A DNA stretch of 36,861 nucleotides from Sulfuricurvum sp. (GCA_030694265.1 JAUXYP010000020.1:1-36861), one strand, 5' to 3'; positions 26,641-34,771 are shown, counted from the first letter of the stretch. Program-made: numbers and translations. The notes: a model not told the origin generated them from the letters alone.

Positions 26641-27469
26641 AAATTCCGTTCTCCTTGATGGTTATTTTATTACTGTCTACTAACTCAGTGAGAGCGCTTT
26701 TGAAGTTCTTTTTGCTCAGACCAAATGCTTTTTGGATAAGCGCAGCATCACTTTTATAGTTATAGGGGAGCATGCCTCCGTTTTGCTGGAGCATGTCGTA
26801 AATTTTTGTAGCGGCATTACCGGCTTTTGCTTTACCGATCATTTGCAATGAGAGATCGAGCTTGCCATCTTCGCGTCGTTGTTTTACAAAGCCATTTTTT
26901 ACATCACCCACGCGAAGGGTCTCAAAGATTTCATTACTGTAGAGCATCCCCTCGTAGCTATGATCAACAATCGCTTTGTACCCAAGCGGTGTTTTCGCGA
27001 TGATCATAAACGCTACGGGAGTATTGGGATAAAAAGTTTTCGGTGCAGCGATAAGCGCACTGCTGACTTTTTCAGTTCCAACAAGACGATTGGTGCGCTC
27101 ATCCAAGACGATACGGATGATACGCTTTTCACCTACGCTAAAGGGACGCTTTTGCAGTGCTTTTGGGATAAAAAGATCTTTAGGCAATCCCCAATCCACA
27201 AAAGCGCCGATTGCGCTGGTATCGACCACTTCGACAAATGCGATTTCTCCCAGCATGGCTTTTGGTTTAGCCGTCGTTGCAACGGGACGATCTTCAGAAT
27301 CGGTGTAGACAAAGACGTCGATGGTGTCGCCTATATGCATTGACTCGGTCACGTATTGATTAGGCAAAAGGACATCGCTGTCATCCATGGTTTTTAAAAA
27401 AAGTCCAGGAGTCGTATCACGATCGATAACGAGGAGGTTGATCTCCCCAATTTTTAGTGTTTCATTCAT
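26630..27469 (-). CDS. S1-domain RNA-binding protein, CvfB/YitL family
   Basis: The 279 residues fit the CvfB layout. S1-like OB domains come first, with AFVDWGLPKDLFIPKALQ in the second and GMLYSNEIFETLRVGDV in the third. A C-terminal winged helix (LIQKAFGLSKKNFKSALTELV...ITIKENGIYGI) ends the protein. CvfB of Staphylococcus binds RNA and affects virulence gene expression; the role in Campylobacterota is unclear. The ATG lies only about 7 bases from a TATAAT box on this strand and no ribosome site is visible, so the mRNA may be leaderless. Confidence 0.88.
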   Translation of the reverse strand: MNETLKIGEINLLVIDRDTTPGLFLKTMDDSDVLLPNQYVTESMHIGDTIDVFVYTDSEDRPVATTAKPKAMLGEIAFVEVVDTSAIGAFVDWGLPKDLFIPKALQKRPFSVGEKRIIRIVLDERTNRLVGTEKVSSALIAAPKTFYPNTPVAFMIIAKTPLGYKAIVDHSYEGMLYSNEIFETLRVGDVKNGFVKQRREDGKLDLSLQMIGKAKAGNAATKIYDMLQQNGGMLPYNYKSDAALIQKAFGLSKKNFKSALTELVDSNKITIKENGIYGI

Positions 27470-27472
27470 GGG

Positions 27473-27482
27473 TATAATTATA
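27473..27482. promoter_or_regulatory. Palindromic divergent -10 element
   Basis: TATAATTATA is its own reverse complement and offers TATAAT on both strands, pointing to the SDR gene on one side and the cvfB-like gene on the other. No clear -35 boxes. Confidence 0.5.
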
Positions 27483-27508
27483 GCTAAGATTCACTTATTG
27501 GAGGGGAA

Positions 27509-28258
27509 ATGCGCATCGTTATAACGGGAGCTAGCAGCGGTTTGGGAAAACATTTGGCACTTGGGTATGCGTCAAGTGGCAATGAGTTAGTTCTCTTGGC
27601 TCGCCGTGAGGAGAAGCTGGAAGAAGTAGCCGTGCAATGCAGATTGCAAGGGGCGAAGCTAGAGACGATTGTTTCGGATGTGAATGATTTTGATGCGATG
27701 TACGCTATTGGAACGCAATTAGCCCAAAAACCCATTGACCGTATAATTTTAAATGCGGGTATTTCTGTAGGACATTCAGGCGGAGTAACGCCGTTTGTTG
27801 ATTTTCACCGTCTTTTTAAAACCAATTTTTTAAGCGTACATGCTTTATTAGAACCTATTATTCCAAAATTGCTAGAGCAAAAGTCAGGAGAGATTGTCTT
27901 TATCTCTTCTCTCGCATCGCTGATGTCCATGCCGACTTCCGTAGCCTACAGCAGTTCCAAGCGCGCACTGAATGCGTATGCCGAGGGATTGAGATATCAA
28001 TTGCATCCTCATGGCATTGATGTGATAACGATATTACCGGGATTTATTGATTCTGAGATGACACAAAAAAACCGCTTTAAGATGCCGTTCTTACTTACAA
28101 CCGATGCAGGGGTTAAACGAATTATGCACGCTATTACGAAAAAAAAGCCTTTCTACCCATTTCCGTTAAGATTTTATTGGATGATTCGATTTGTAGCGTT
28201 GATGCCAAGGTTTTTAAGAGATAGGATCGTGGCTCTCGTAAATTTTAAAAAGCTTTAA
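27509..28258 (+). CDS. Short-chain dehydrogenase/reductase
   Basis: Classical SDR of 249 residues: N-terminal cofactor motif TGASSGLG (6-13), LNAG at about 81-84, active-site serine in FISSLAS (about 131-137) and Y147-x3-K151 (YSSSK). The Arg pair after the second strand (ARREEK) suggests preference for NADP(H). The C-terminal 40 residues (FYPFPLRFYWMIRFVALMPRFLRD) are hydrophobic and basic and may associate with the membrane. The substrate cannot be read from the sequence. GAGGGG precedes the ATG. A diverged copy of its last 30 codons survives as a relic near 31650. Confidence 0.9.
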   Translation: MRIVITGASSGLGKHLALGYASSGNELVLLARREEKLEEVAVQCRLQGAKLETIVSDVNDFDAMYAIGTQLAQKPIDRIILNAGISVGHSGGVTPFVDFHRLFKTNFLSVHALLEPIIPKLLEQKSGEIVFISSLASLMSMPTSVAYSSSKRALNAYAEGLRYQLHPHGIDVITILPGFIDSEMTQKNRFKMPFLLTTDAGVKRIMHAITKKKPFYPFPLRFYWMIRFVALMPRFLRDRIVALVNFKKL

Positions 28259-28263
28259 GAAGT

Positions 28264-28285
28264 ACATTGGGCAGTTGCCCAATGT
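28264..28285. terminator. Hairpin between SDR gene and outer-membrane barrel gene
   Basis: ACATTGGGC (28264-28272), loop AGTT, GCCCAATGT (28277-28285): a perfect 9-bp stem between two convergent genes. No T-rich tail on either side, so it may be a processing or Rho-assisted end. Confidence 0.6.
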
Positions 28286-28353
28286 CTAGTCATGAATTGA
28301 AGTTAAGTATTATTACACAATAGCAACTATCCGTTAAGATTAATGTCTATTGT

Positions 28354-29799
28354 TTAGTAGGCAGGGGTTGTCGGCTTTGCTCGGGTTCCAAAATCGGTTC
28401 CCAGTGTTATATAAACGATATTGTTATTATAGTCGGCTGTATCGGTCGTAGAATTACGTTGACGGTATTGGTAATCCGCTGCGGTATAGACGGCATTGGT
28501 AAGGTAATACTTTACTCCTGCGGCTCCTCCCACATAGGTGTCTTTACGGTCGTAACTGTTGTAGTGGCTCCATTGCTGCGTAAGCGAGGCATGGAGGGAA
28601 AGATCATGTGAAACAGCATGTGTGATATTACCGGTTAATGCGGTATTGAGATAACCGGATGAATCCGTTAATGTTGTCTCTTCGAGTGAGCGGTCAAGAT
28701 CCATTGAGAGAGTTGTATCAGGGGTCATTTTGTACTTCACGTTCAAACCGTAGTCGATGGCGTTGACGTCGCTAAAGGCACTGTTTTCGTAGCTTTGGTG
28801 GATACGCCCTACATACATTTCAGCACTGAGAGAATAAGTTGCTAAAATCGCCATCCCTATTGCCGCATTGTATCCGTTCGAATTATGATCGAAAGTAGGA
28901 TCATCGTATTGACGATGATCATTCATTGCTTGAACAAAGAGATCGATACCTTGTGCAGCTGCGTAGGTGATACGTCCACCGCTGAGCGTCTCTGTACGAT
29001 CACGATAATCATTTGAATAGGTATCGCCACTTACTAGAGGGGTATTTTCATAGTTTAGTTTGGTGGTGGATGCCCCAAGACGTACCTTGATATCCTCTGT
29101 CAGCTGATGAAAGATTCCAATATCGCTACTGAAGTCGGTATAGCGAGTAGGGCTCGCGAATGCATCAGTTAGTCCAAGAGAGTTGGTATCTGGTGATGTT
29201 CGGTCTTCGTGATCACGTAAGAGGCTTACACCTGCGTAAACGTTCGTATCGTCAGTGAGATCGATACGCCCCTTTAGATAGCCCCATGTATCAGTGGTAT
29301 TTTCAGCCTTATGGTCTTGATAGCGGTTCAAATGGGTACCGACACCAAGCTCCAATGAGTCACGGGTAAAATTAGGTTTTATCCGAACTTCGGGTGAAAT
29401 GATGAGGATTTTGTCAGAGAGTTCATTCTCACGAGCGGCATAGATATTATCATCGTACATCAGTACAGCGGAGATTTCCGGATAAACAAGGAAATCTCCT
29501 AGAGGTATCCCTCCTTTTGCTTCAGCAGCGAGGCTATCGGAAACCTCGTGAATAGGGTCCAGAGGCTTTGGAGGAGTAGAGGGAAGTGGGGAAATAATGC
29601 CATTTTGGTTGGCATTTCCGAGCTGATTAGCAGATTGCGACATGCTTTGCGTCACACTCCCTGCTTGAGCCTTGCTTTGCGTCACACTGCCTGCTTTGCT
29701 TTGCGTTTGTTCATTGGGAGCTCCGAACACCTGAGGGGCCAAACAAAGCACCGCGGCAAATGAAAAGGTATAACTAACGTTTAGAATCGAATGTCTCAT
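28354..29799 (-). CDS. Outer membrane beta-barrel protein, BBP2-like porin
   Basis: A 481-residue predicted outer-membrane protein. The signal peptide (MRHSILNVSYTFSFAAVLCLAPQVFG) is followed by a low-complexity stretch rich in Gln/Ser/Ala/Asn with an imperfect repeat (QSKAGSVTQSKAQAGSVTQS). A barrel of many alternating strands then begins at about residue 95 (VYPEISAVLMYDDNIYA), resembling the putative beta-barrel porin 2 family. The C-terminus is YITLGTDFG plus a short Pro/Thr tail, not a terminal Phe. The ATG at 29799 has AAAAGGA upstream. It follows the cytochrome-barrel fusion gene by 31 bases on the same strand, so the two are likely one transcript and may function together. Confidence 0.78.
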   Translation of the reverse strand: MRHSILNVSYTFSFAAVLCLAPQVFGAPNEQTQSKAGSVTQSKAQAGSVTQSMSQSANQLGNANQNGIISPLPSTPPKPLDPIHEVSDSLAAEAKGGIPLGDFLVYPEISAVLMYDDNIYAARENELSDKILIISPEVRIKPNFTRDSLELGVGTHLNRYQDHKAENTTDTWGYLKGRIDLTDDTNVYAGVSLLRDHEDRTSPDTNSLGLTDAFASPTRYTDFSSDIGIFHQLTEDIKVRLGASTTKLNYENTPLVSGDTYSNDYRDRTETLSGGRITYAAAQGIDLFVQAMNDHRQYDDPTFDHNSNGYNAAIGMAILATYSLSAEMYVGRIHQSYENSAFSDVNAIDYGLNVKYKMTPDTTLSMDLDRSLEETTLTDSSGYLNTALTGNITHAVSHDLSLHASLTQQWSHYNSYDRKDTYVGGAAGVKYYLTNAVYTAADYQYRQRNSTTDTADYNNNIVYITLGTDFGTRAKPTTPAY

Positions 29800-29830
29800 A
29801 TAAAATCCTTTTAATAGTATCAATTTAGAA

Positions 29831-31144
29831 TTAGAATAGAATGTTCAAACTAACGAGAAAGTCTCGATAATCTTTGACACGTTCAAGACTCGGTTTTGCC
29901 CATGAATGTTCTATGGCCAGTTTCATCGGCAAATAGAGTTCAAACGAGTAATCCGCCCCTACCGTGTAGGCGTGATCAATATCTCTAACATCTCTATGAT
30001 TGCGTGCATAACCACTATCACCATTAATGGTTTGCGTATAATCGGAAAGATCATCAAACGTCAAGTAGGCCGCTTTCAGACCAAAATCTTGAAAAATATT
30101 AATCTCCCCTTCTACTGAGAAAGCTTTGCTATTGAGATTGGTATTTTCCTCTGGATTAAGCAAGTTTGCTCCAACACCTGTGTAGGTAACTTTGTTTTGC
30201 AACACTTTACTCATTACCAATGAGACACTTTTCCCTAGGAGAAGACCTTCAAGCTGAAAATCAATCCCGTAGCTGTCTTGTTGAACACTGAGCGGATCAG
30301 TTGCAGAAACTTGTGATCCACCGTTGATTCCAAAACCGCCTATGATAAAGTTAAAATCACCAATAGGGTATTCATACGCTCCACGTGCAAATCGTAAAAT
30401 GTTATCACTCATCTGCATATTGGCGTTATCCTGTGTCGGAGTAAACATACCTACCGTCGCGAACAGATGACCTTTTCCTCGGAACACATTGTCTCTGTCA
30501 AAATAAAGTTGAATCCCTGTTCCTGAGCTAGAACCAATCTCACATGCTTGAAAAGCATTGCTGAGTTTTCGGATATCAAAAGTCCGAAGCGGTTTATAAA
30601 GTCCTGTGTTATAGGTTTCCATTCCTGAAAAGGGACCAAAACCAGCCGTTGAGTACGCAGCTGCTCCCATGTAGCCGTCTTTGATCTCTTTGGCATATAC
30701 GATTTTTCCTTGGATGGAATTGTCCTCAAGATCTTTGTAGGAGAGATCGATGAGTGCACCGATATGGTCACTTACTCTGCCGCCTACAAACAAGCTAGCC
30801 GTTCTAGGCACAGACCAGTCTCCCCCTGCTGTCGGTGAAGTTTCTTGAATCAATCCATCTGCGCTTGGTTTGTCCCATGTCTCTTCATACAGAGCTTTAA
30901 ACATAACAGAAGCATGCAGATCCATTTTACTGTTGTTGGCATCTAAACTTTTATTACTTTGCGTCATCCCCGAAACAGCGAACTGCCGCCCTACCGCGGT
31001 AAGCTTTGGCATATGCTGCATGTGACATGCCTTACAATCCAAGCCCGTTTGCTTACCGAACATCGGATATGCCTGAGCCTCATTGCTTAATCCAGCCAGA
31101 ACCAGTAAACTTAGTGTTAAAACACTCCAATTTTTCTTTTTCAT
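29831..31144 (-). CDS. Cyc2-like cytochrome-porin fusion
   Basis: The 437 residues combine three parts. The signal peptide is probably cleaved after AQA at about residue 25. A very short cytochrome has one heme motif, C37-K-A-C40-H41, directly followed by LTAVGRQF (48-55). About 360 residues of alternating strands end in FLVSLNILF, with the terminal Phe of BAM substrates. A single N-terminal heme plus an LNxxGRxF-type motif plus a porin barrel is the architecture of Cyc2, the outer-membrane iron oxidase of acidophilic and neutrophilic Fe(II) oxidisers. Here the motif has LT instead of LN. The architecture is visible in the sequence; electron uptake from Fe(II) or another extracellular donor is inference. 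It diverges from a periplasmic cytochrome c gene. Confidence 0.75.
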   Translation of the reverse strand: MKKKNWSVLTLSLLVLAGLSNEAQAYPMFGKQTGLDCKACHMQHMPKLTAVGRQFAVSGMTQSNKSLDANNSKMDLHASVMFKALYEETWDKPSADGLIQETSPTAGGDWSVPRTASLFVGGRVSDHIGALIDLSYKDLEDNSIQGKIVYAKEIKDGYMGAAAYSTAGFGPFSGMETYNTGLYKPLRTFDIRKLSNAFQACEIGSSSGTGIQLYFDRDNVFRGKGHLFATVGMFTPTQDNANMQMSDNILRFARGAYEYPIGDFNFIIGGFGINGGSQVSATDPLSVQQDSYGIDFQLEGLLLGKSVSLVMSKVLQNKVTYTGVGANLLNPEENTNLNSKAFSVEGEINIFQDFGLKAAYLTFDDLSDYTQTINGDSGYARNHRDVRDIDHAYTVGADYSFELYLPMKLAIEHSWAKPSLERVKDYRDFLVSLNILF

Positions 31145-31334
31145 TCCTACTCCCTCTCCATTTGTATTAATACTGCTGATATTAGATTATTTTAGCGATA
31201 ATAAATGAGATTTTTATAATATTTTATTTACATTTCCGGCGTAATAAAAAAATCGTGTTAATCCTCGTTTATAAAAAATAAGTTAAACTTTTAAAAGTCA
31301 AAGAATTAACGTATAAACAGCTAAAAGGACAAAA

Positions 31335-31640
31335 ATGAAGTGTTATCAAATGGTTTTCCTTACCGTTTTCCTTAGTAGTTCTTGTTTTGCAACAGGTGAT
31401 TCGCTTTACAAAAGCAGCTGCGCTTCATGTCATGGGGTAAAAGGTGAAACAAAAGCAATGGGAAAAGCTCAACCGATCCAAGGAATGAAGTCTGCCAGAG
31501 TCGTTAAAGCGCTCAATGAATACGGATCAGGAATTCGACAATCAATGTTACCGGTAACGAAAGCAATCAAATCTAGATTTATAACTACGCACTCTGAAAA
31601 AGAAATTCAAGAAGTCGCAGATTATATCAGTAAGCTTTAA
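31335..31640 (+). CDS. Small periplasmic cytochrome c
   Basis: A 101-residue class I cytochrome c with signal peptide (MKCYQMVFLTVFLSSSCFA), heme motif C29-A-S-C32-H33 and GVKGETKAMGKAQPIQGM after it. M71 (RQSMLPV) is a candidate axial ligand, and the C-terminal helix EKEIQEVADYISKL is typical. It resembles the c-553-type electron carriers of Campylobacterota. Divergent from the cytochrome-porin fusion, it is a plausible electron acceptor for it, as Cyc1-type carriers serve Cyc2 (inference). AAAAGGA precedes the ATG. Confidence 0.88.
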   Translation: MKCYQMVFLTVFLSSSCFATGDSLYKSSCASCHGVKGETKAMGKAQPIQGMKSARVVKALNEYGSGIRQSMLPVTKAIKSRFITTHSEKEIQEVADYISKL

Positions 31641-31646
31641 TGGGTA

Positions 31647-31748
31647 CTTCTCTTGAGATTTTACTTAATGATTAGAACGACATTACTACTTCCGCAGTTC
31701 TTAAGAGATTGGATAGTAAACTTCACTAATTTTAAAAAGGGCATATAG
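31647..31748 (+). pseudogene. Relic of a second SDR gene (C-terminal end only)
   Basis: Translation in the frame of the ATG at 31668 gives a stretch reading LLRFYLMIRTTLLLPQFLRD and ending NFKKGI before TAG. Against residues 220-248 of the SDR encoded at 27509-28258, 19 of 29 positions are identical: the RFY, MIR, FLRD, IV and NFKK blocks line up without gaps. The rest of the SDR is missing; the relic begins just after the cytochrome c stop. No ribosome site fits a start here. The nucleotide sequence has diverged, so it derives from a paralogue or an old duplication, not a recent copy. Confidence 0.75.
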
Positions 31749-31771
31749 CCTGAATTTCGGGGAAATATCAG

Positions 31772-33847
31772 ATGGTTATTGACAGTGTTTGTACCTATTG
31801 TGGCGTAGGGTGTGATATTTCTGCGGAAGTTGAAGATAATAAGATCATAAAAGTTTTTGCAAAAGAGGAAGGAGTCGTTTCGCAAGGACGTCTTTGTATC
31901 AAGGGAAAGCAGGGCTGGGATTTTGTCACTAATGCACGACGCCTTCGCAATGCACGAGTGCGTAAATCATTTTTAAATGCAAATGCGGCACTTTTCGCGG
32001 ATTTGGATATGGACTATCTCGAGCCTGTTGACCATGATTTTTATGAGATCAGTTATGAAAGCGCCTATGAAATTGCGGCACGTAAGCTCAAAGAGATTAC
32101 CGATAAACACGGTTCCCATTCGTTTGCTTCCATCGGAGGAGCACGAACGAGTTGTGAAAGTTCATTTCTTTTTCAGCATTTTACCCGTAATGTCGTAGGT
32201 TCTCCGCACGTGGATAACTGTGCGCGCGTCTGCCATTCACCTTCACTAAAGGGAATGCGTACAACGATCGGTGAAGGTGCTGCAACCAATCCGTTTGATG
32301 ATATTTATGAAACCGAATTTATGGTAGTTATGGGATCCAATACGACCGAGGGTCATCCGATCGTTGCTAACCGCATGTTAGATGTTATCAAAGATAAAGG
32401 AGTTGAACTCGCGGTTTTAGATGTACGCCGCCTTCAGCTATCAAAATCTGCATTACATCATTTGAGCATTCCGTATGAAGCCAATTTGATGATGCTGAAC
32501 ATGATGGCCTATGTCATTATTTCCGAAGATTTAGTAAACGCTGACTTTATAGCAACGCGTACAAAAGGGTATGAAGAATACAAGCAATCGATCTTGAATG
32601 ATCCGTATGCCAATCCTGAGTTCCTTCTGCAAATTCCTGGATACGAATCTTTGGTCGAAGAGATTCGTACCGTTTCACGTAAATACGCGACACGAAAAAC
32701 CCTCTTTTTCTGGGGTCTTGGGATCACAGAGCATTTAGATGGATCGTATGCGGTTATGGCGATTACCCATCTCGCACTGATTACGGGAAATATTGGAAAA
32801 CGCGGTGCGGGGCTGATGCCTCTTCGTGGTCAAAATAATGTGCAAGGAACGTGTGACGTTGGGATGTTGCCGTATTATGCCCCGGATTATCAACCGCCTA
32901 AAGAAATCGGCATGATGACTCCTGATTTGATTAATGCGATGATCGAGGGTGGTATCAAAGCGGTATTTAACATTGGTGAAGACATTGCGCATATTCACCC
33001 CAATCAAAACAAGATTCATGCTGCACTCAAAAATCTTGACCTGCTAATCGTGAATGAGCTGTTTGACAATGAGATAACGAAGTTCGCCGACATCATATTT
33101 GGAGTCAAAAGTGCGTATGAAAAAACGGGTGTTTATGTTAATGCAGAACGCAGATTGCATCTCTCTCAACCGCTTATTAATGTAACGATGCCTGATGACT
33201 GGGAGGTTATCGCAGAGATTTCAAAACGCTATGGTACAGATTTTGGCTATAAAAATTCCAAAGATGTATGGAATGATGTACGCATTGCAGCACCGGTACG
33301 TTTTGGGGGAGCAACCTATGAAAAGCTTGAGACCAATCGTTTACGCGGAATGCAATGGCCGGTACAAGAGGAAGATACTCCTGTCTTGCACCTGCATGAT
33401 TTCCGTACCAAAGACGGGATCGGTTCATTTCGTTACAAACAGTATGAGCCTCGCGGTCAAGTAGCAGAACTTTTACGTGCTCCTACACATGAGGGATATT
33501 ATCTCACAACAGGACGGGTCTTGGTCCATTATAACAATGCCGCTCAGACCAATGCATGTGAAAAACTGAGCCGAAGTCACAGTGAAGATACTCTGCTGGT
33601 CAGTGTTGATGATGAAGATTTTTTTGAATACAAAGATTACGTGGTATTGAAAAGCGAATACGGGCAAAGTGCCCCTTTGCGTGTCAAAGTAAGTTCAACA
33701 GTGAAAAAAGGGACCTTGTTTACAACGTTCCACCATGCCAAGAGCAAAATCAACTTTTTATTCGGGGACGAGCATGACGAGCTGATTAAAACAGCACGCT
33801 TTAAATCGATCAAAGTAGACATCGTCAAACCCGATTATTTGGATTAA
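31772..33847 (+). CDS. Formate dehydrogenase-like molybdopterin oxidoreductase, Cys form
   Basis: The 691 residues follow the E. coli FdhF (FDH-H) layout. A [4Fe-4S] site C7-x2-C10-x3-C14...C42 is followed by the metal-binding CARVCHSPS, with C154 in the place of selenocysteine and the adjacent H155 conserved. RGAGLMPLRGQNNVQGTCDVG and the C-terminal pterin-binding domain (TTGRVLVHYNN) follow. It lacks the N-terminal ferredoxin domains of NAD-linked FdhA and a Tat signal, so it should be cytoplasmic. No electron-transfer or membrane subunit lies in the window. Formate oxidation is the best guess; another oxo-transfer substrate is possible. GGGGAA lies upstream of the ATG. Confidence 0.85.
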   Translation: MVIDSVCTYCGVGCDISAEVEDNKIIKVFAKEEGVVSQGRLCIKGKQGWDFVTNARRLRNARVRKSFLNANAALFADLDMDYLEPVDHDFYEISYESAYEIAARKLKEITDKHGSHSFASIGGARTSCESSFLFQHFTRNVVGSPHVDNCARVCHSPSLKGMRTTIGEGAATNPFDDIYETEFMVVMGSNTTEGHPIVANRMLDVIKDKGVELAVLDVRRLQLSKSALHHLSIPYEANLMMLNMMAYVIISEDLVNADFIATRTKGYEEYKQSILNDPYANPEFLLQIPGYESLVEEIRTVSRKYATRKTLFFWGLGITEHLDGSYAVMAITHLALITGNIGKRGAGLMPLRGQNNVQGTCDVGMLPYYAPDYQPPKEIGMMTPDLINAMIEGGIKAVFNIGEDIAHIHPNQNKIHAALKNLDLLIVNELFDNEITKFADIIFGVKSAYEKTGVYVNAERRLHLSQPLINVTMPDDWEVIAEISKRYGTDFGYKNSKDVWNDVRIAAPVRFGGATYEKLETNRLRGMQWPVQEEDTPVLHLHDFRTKDGIGSFRYKQYEPRGQVAELLRAPTHEGYYLTTGRVLVHYNNAAQTNACEKLSRSHSEDTLLVSVDDEDFFEYKDYVVLKSEYGQSAPLRVKVSSTVKKGTLFTTFHHAKSKINFLFGDEHDELIKTARFKSIKVDIVKPDYLD

Positions 33848-33849
33848 AG

Positions 33850-34182
33850 GTGCATACCAAGGCAAAAGGAAACATTGCCGAGGAGAAAGCGTGTGAATAT
33901 CTCAGATCACACGGATGCAGAATCATCGATCGAAATGTATACAATCGTTTTGGCGAAATTGATATTATTGTATTCAAAGATAATGTCCTCCATTTCGTTG
34001 AGGTCAAAAGCGGTGTGACGTATGAGTCCGCTGTCCATAATATCACCCGATCCAAACTCCAAAAACTCAACCGTACCATTCAAACCTACCTTCAGCAAAA
34101 AAAGCTCAACAGTGATTATTGCATCGATGCTTTGATTGTTTCGGATGAGGGAATTGAGTGGATAGAAAATATCACTTTATAG
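33850..34182 (+). CDS. YraN/UPF0102 family nuclease-fold protein (GTG start)
   Basis: A 110-residue protein with the PD-(D/E)XK-like core FGEIDIIVFKDNVLHFVEVKS, preceded by KAKGNIAEEKACEYLRSHGCRII, the family hallmark. Proposed roles in DNA processing remain unproven. The only workable start is GTG at 33850: no in-frame ATG exists between it and the upstream stop at 33817-33819. It sits two bases after the formate dehydrogenase-like gene, so translation is probably coupled. Confidence 0.88.
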   Translation: MHTKAKGNIAEEKACEYLRSHGCRIIDRNVYNRFGEIDIIVFKDNVLHFVEVKSGVTYESAVHNITRSKLQKLNRTIQTYLQQKKLNSDYCIDALIVSDEGIEWIENITL

Positions 34183-34241
34183 CAATAAGTTGAAAAAATT
34201 GATGAGGTTTTAGTAATAAGTAGTTTTAAAGAAAGGGGCGT

Positions 34242-34247
34242 TATAAT
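34242..34247 (+). promoter_or_regulatory. Probable -10 box for trxA
   Basis: TATAAT 32 bases before the trxA ATG, with a T-rich stretch upstream but no consensus -35. Confidence 0.6.
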
Positions 34248-34279
34248 AGCCCAATATAAACCGAAATCAAGGAACTACA

Positions 34280-34597
34280 ATGGGCAAATACGTTGAATTA
34301 ACAGCATCAAATTTCGAAGAGATTACAAAAGAGGGCGTTGCTCTTGTTGACTTTTGGGCACCATGGTGTGGACCTTGTCGTATGATCGCTCCGGTTATTG
34401 AAGAATTGGCAAACGATTTTGACGGAATCGCAAAAATCTGTAAAGTAAACACAGATGAAGAGCAAGATATCGCTGTTAAATACGGTATCCGTTCTATCCC
34501 TACTATTCTTTTCTTTAAAAACGGTGAAATGGTAGATCAAATGGTTGGTGCTGCTTCCAAGCAAGCATTCGCTGACAAAATCAATTCCCTTTTATAA
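34280..34597 (+). CDS. trxA: Thioredoxin
   Basis: The 105-residue disulfide reductase with active site W29-C30-G-P-C33, the preceding VDFWAP strand, the conserved cis-proline region RSIPTILFF and the following KNGEMVDQMVGA. It is reduced by TrxB and supplies electrons to ribonucleotide reductase, peroxiredoxins and methionine sulfoxide reductases. AAGGA precedes the ATG. It has its own probable promoter and a strong terminator, so it is transcribed independently of trxB. Confidence 0.97.
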   Translation: MGKYVELTASNFEEITKEGVALVDFWAPWCGPCRMIAPVIEELANDFDGIAKICKVNTDEEQDIAVKYGIRSIPTILFFKNGEMVDQMVGAASKQAFADKINSLL

Positions 34598-34600
34598 TAT

Positions 34601-34631
34601 GTTGACCCTTTTGGGTCAACTTCCTTTTATT
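34601..34631 (+). terminator. Rho-independent terminator after trxA
   Basis: GTTGACCC (34601-34608), loop TTTT, GGGTCAAC (34613-34620) and TTCCTTTTATT: perfect 8-bp stem with a T-rich tail. Confidence 0.88.
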
Positions 34632-34771
34632 CTTCCATATTCTTAATACGTCTTCTCTCTTAGTCTAAAAGTTTTCTAAAACGATTTTCTGTCCATTGCA
34701 TTTGTGGTATTGCTTAACTCCAAAAGTGTATGATACGTGTAATTAGATTAACAAAAAGCAGAGGGTTTTAT

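Noticed and set aside
34720-34740. A separate promoter for trxB (TATGAT near 34729)
   Set aside because: No suitably spaced -35 and the match is weak. A trxB promoter must lie between the trxA terminator and 34772, but I cannot place it.
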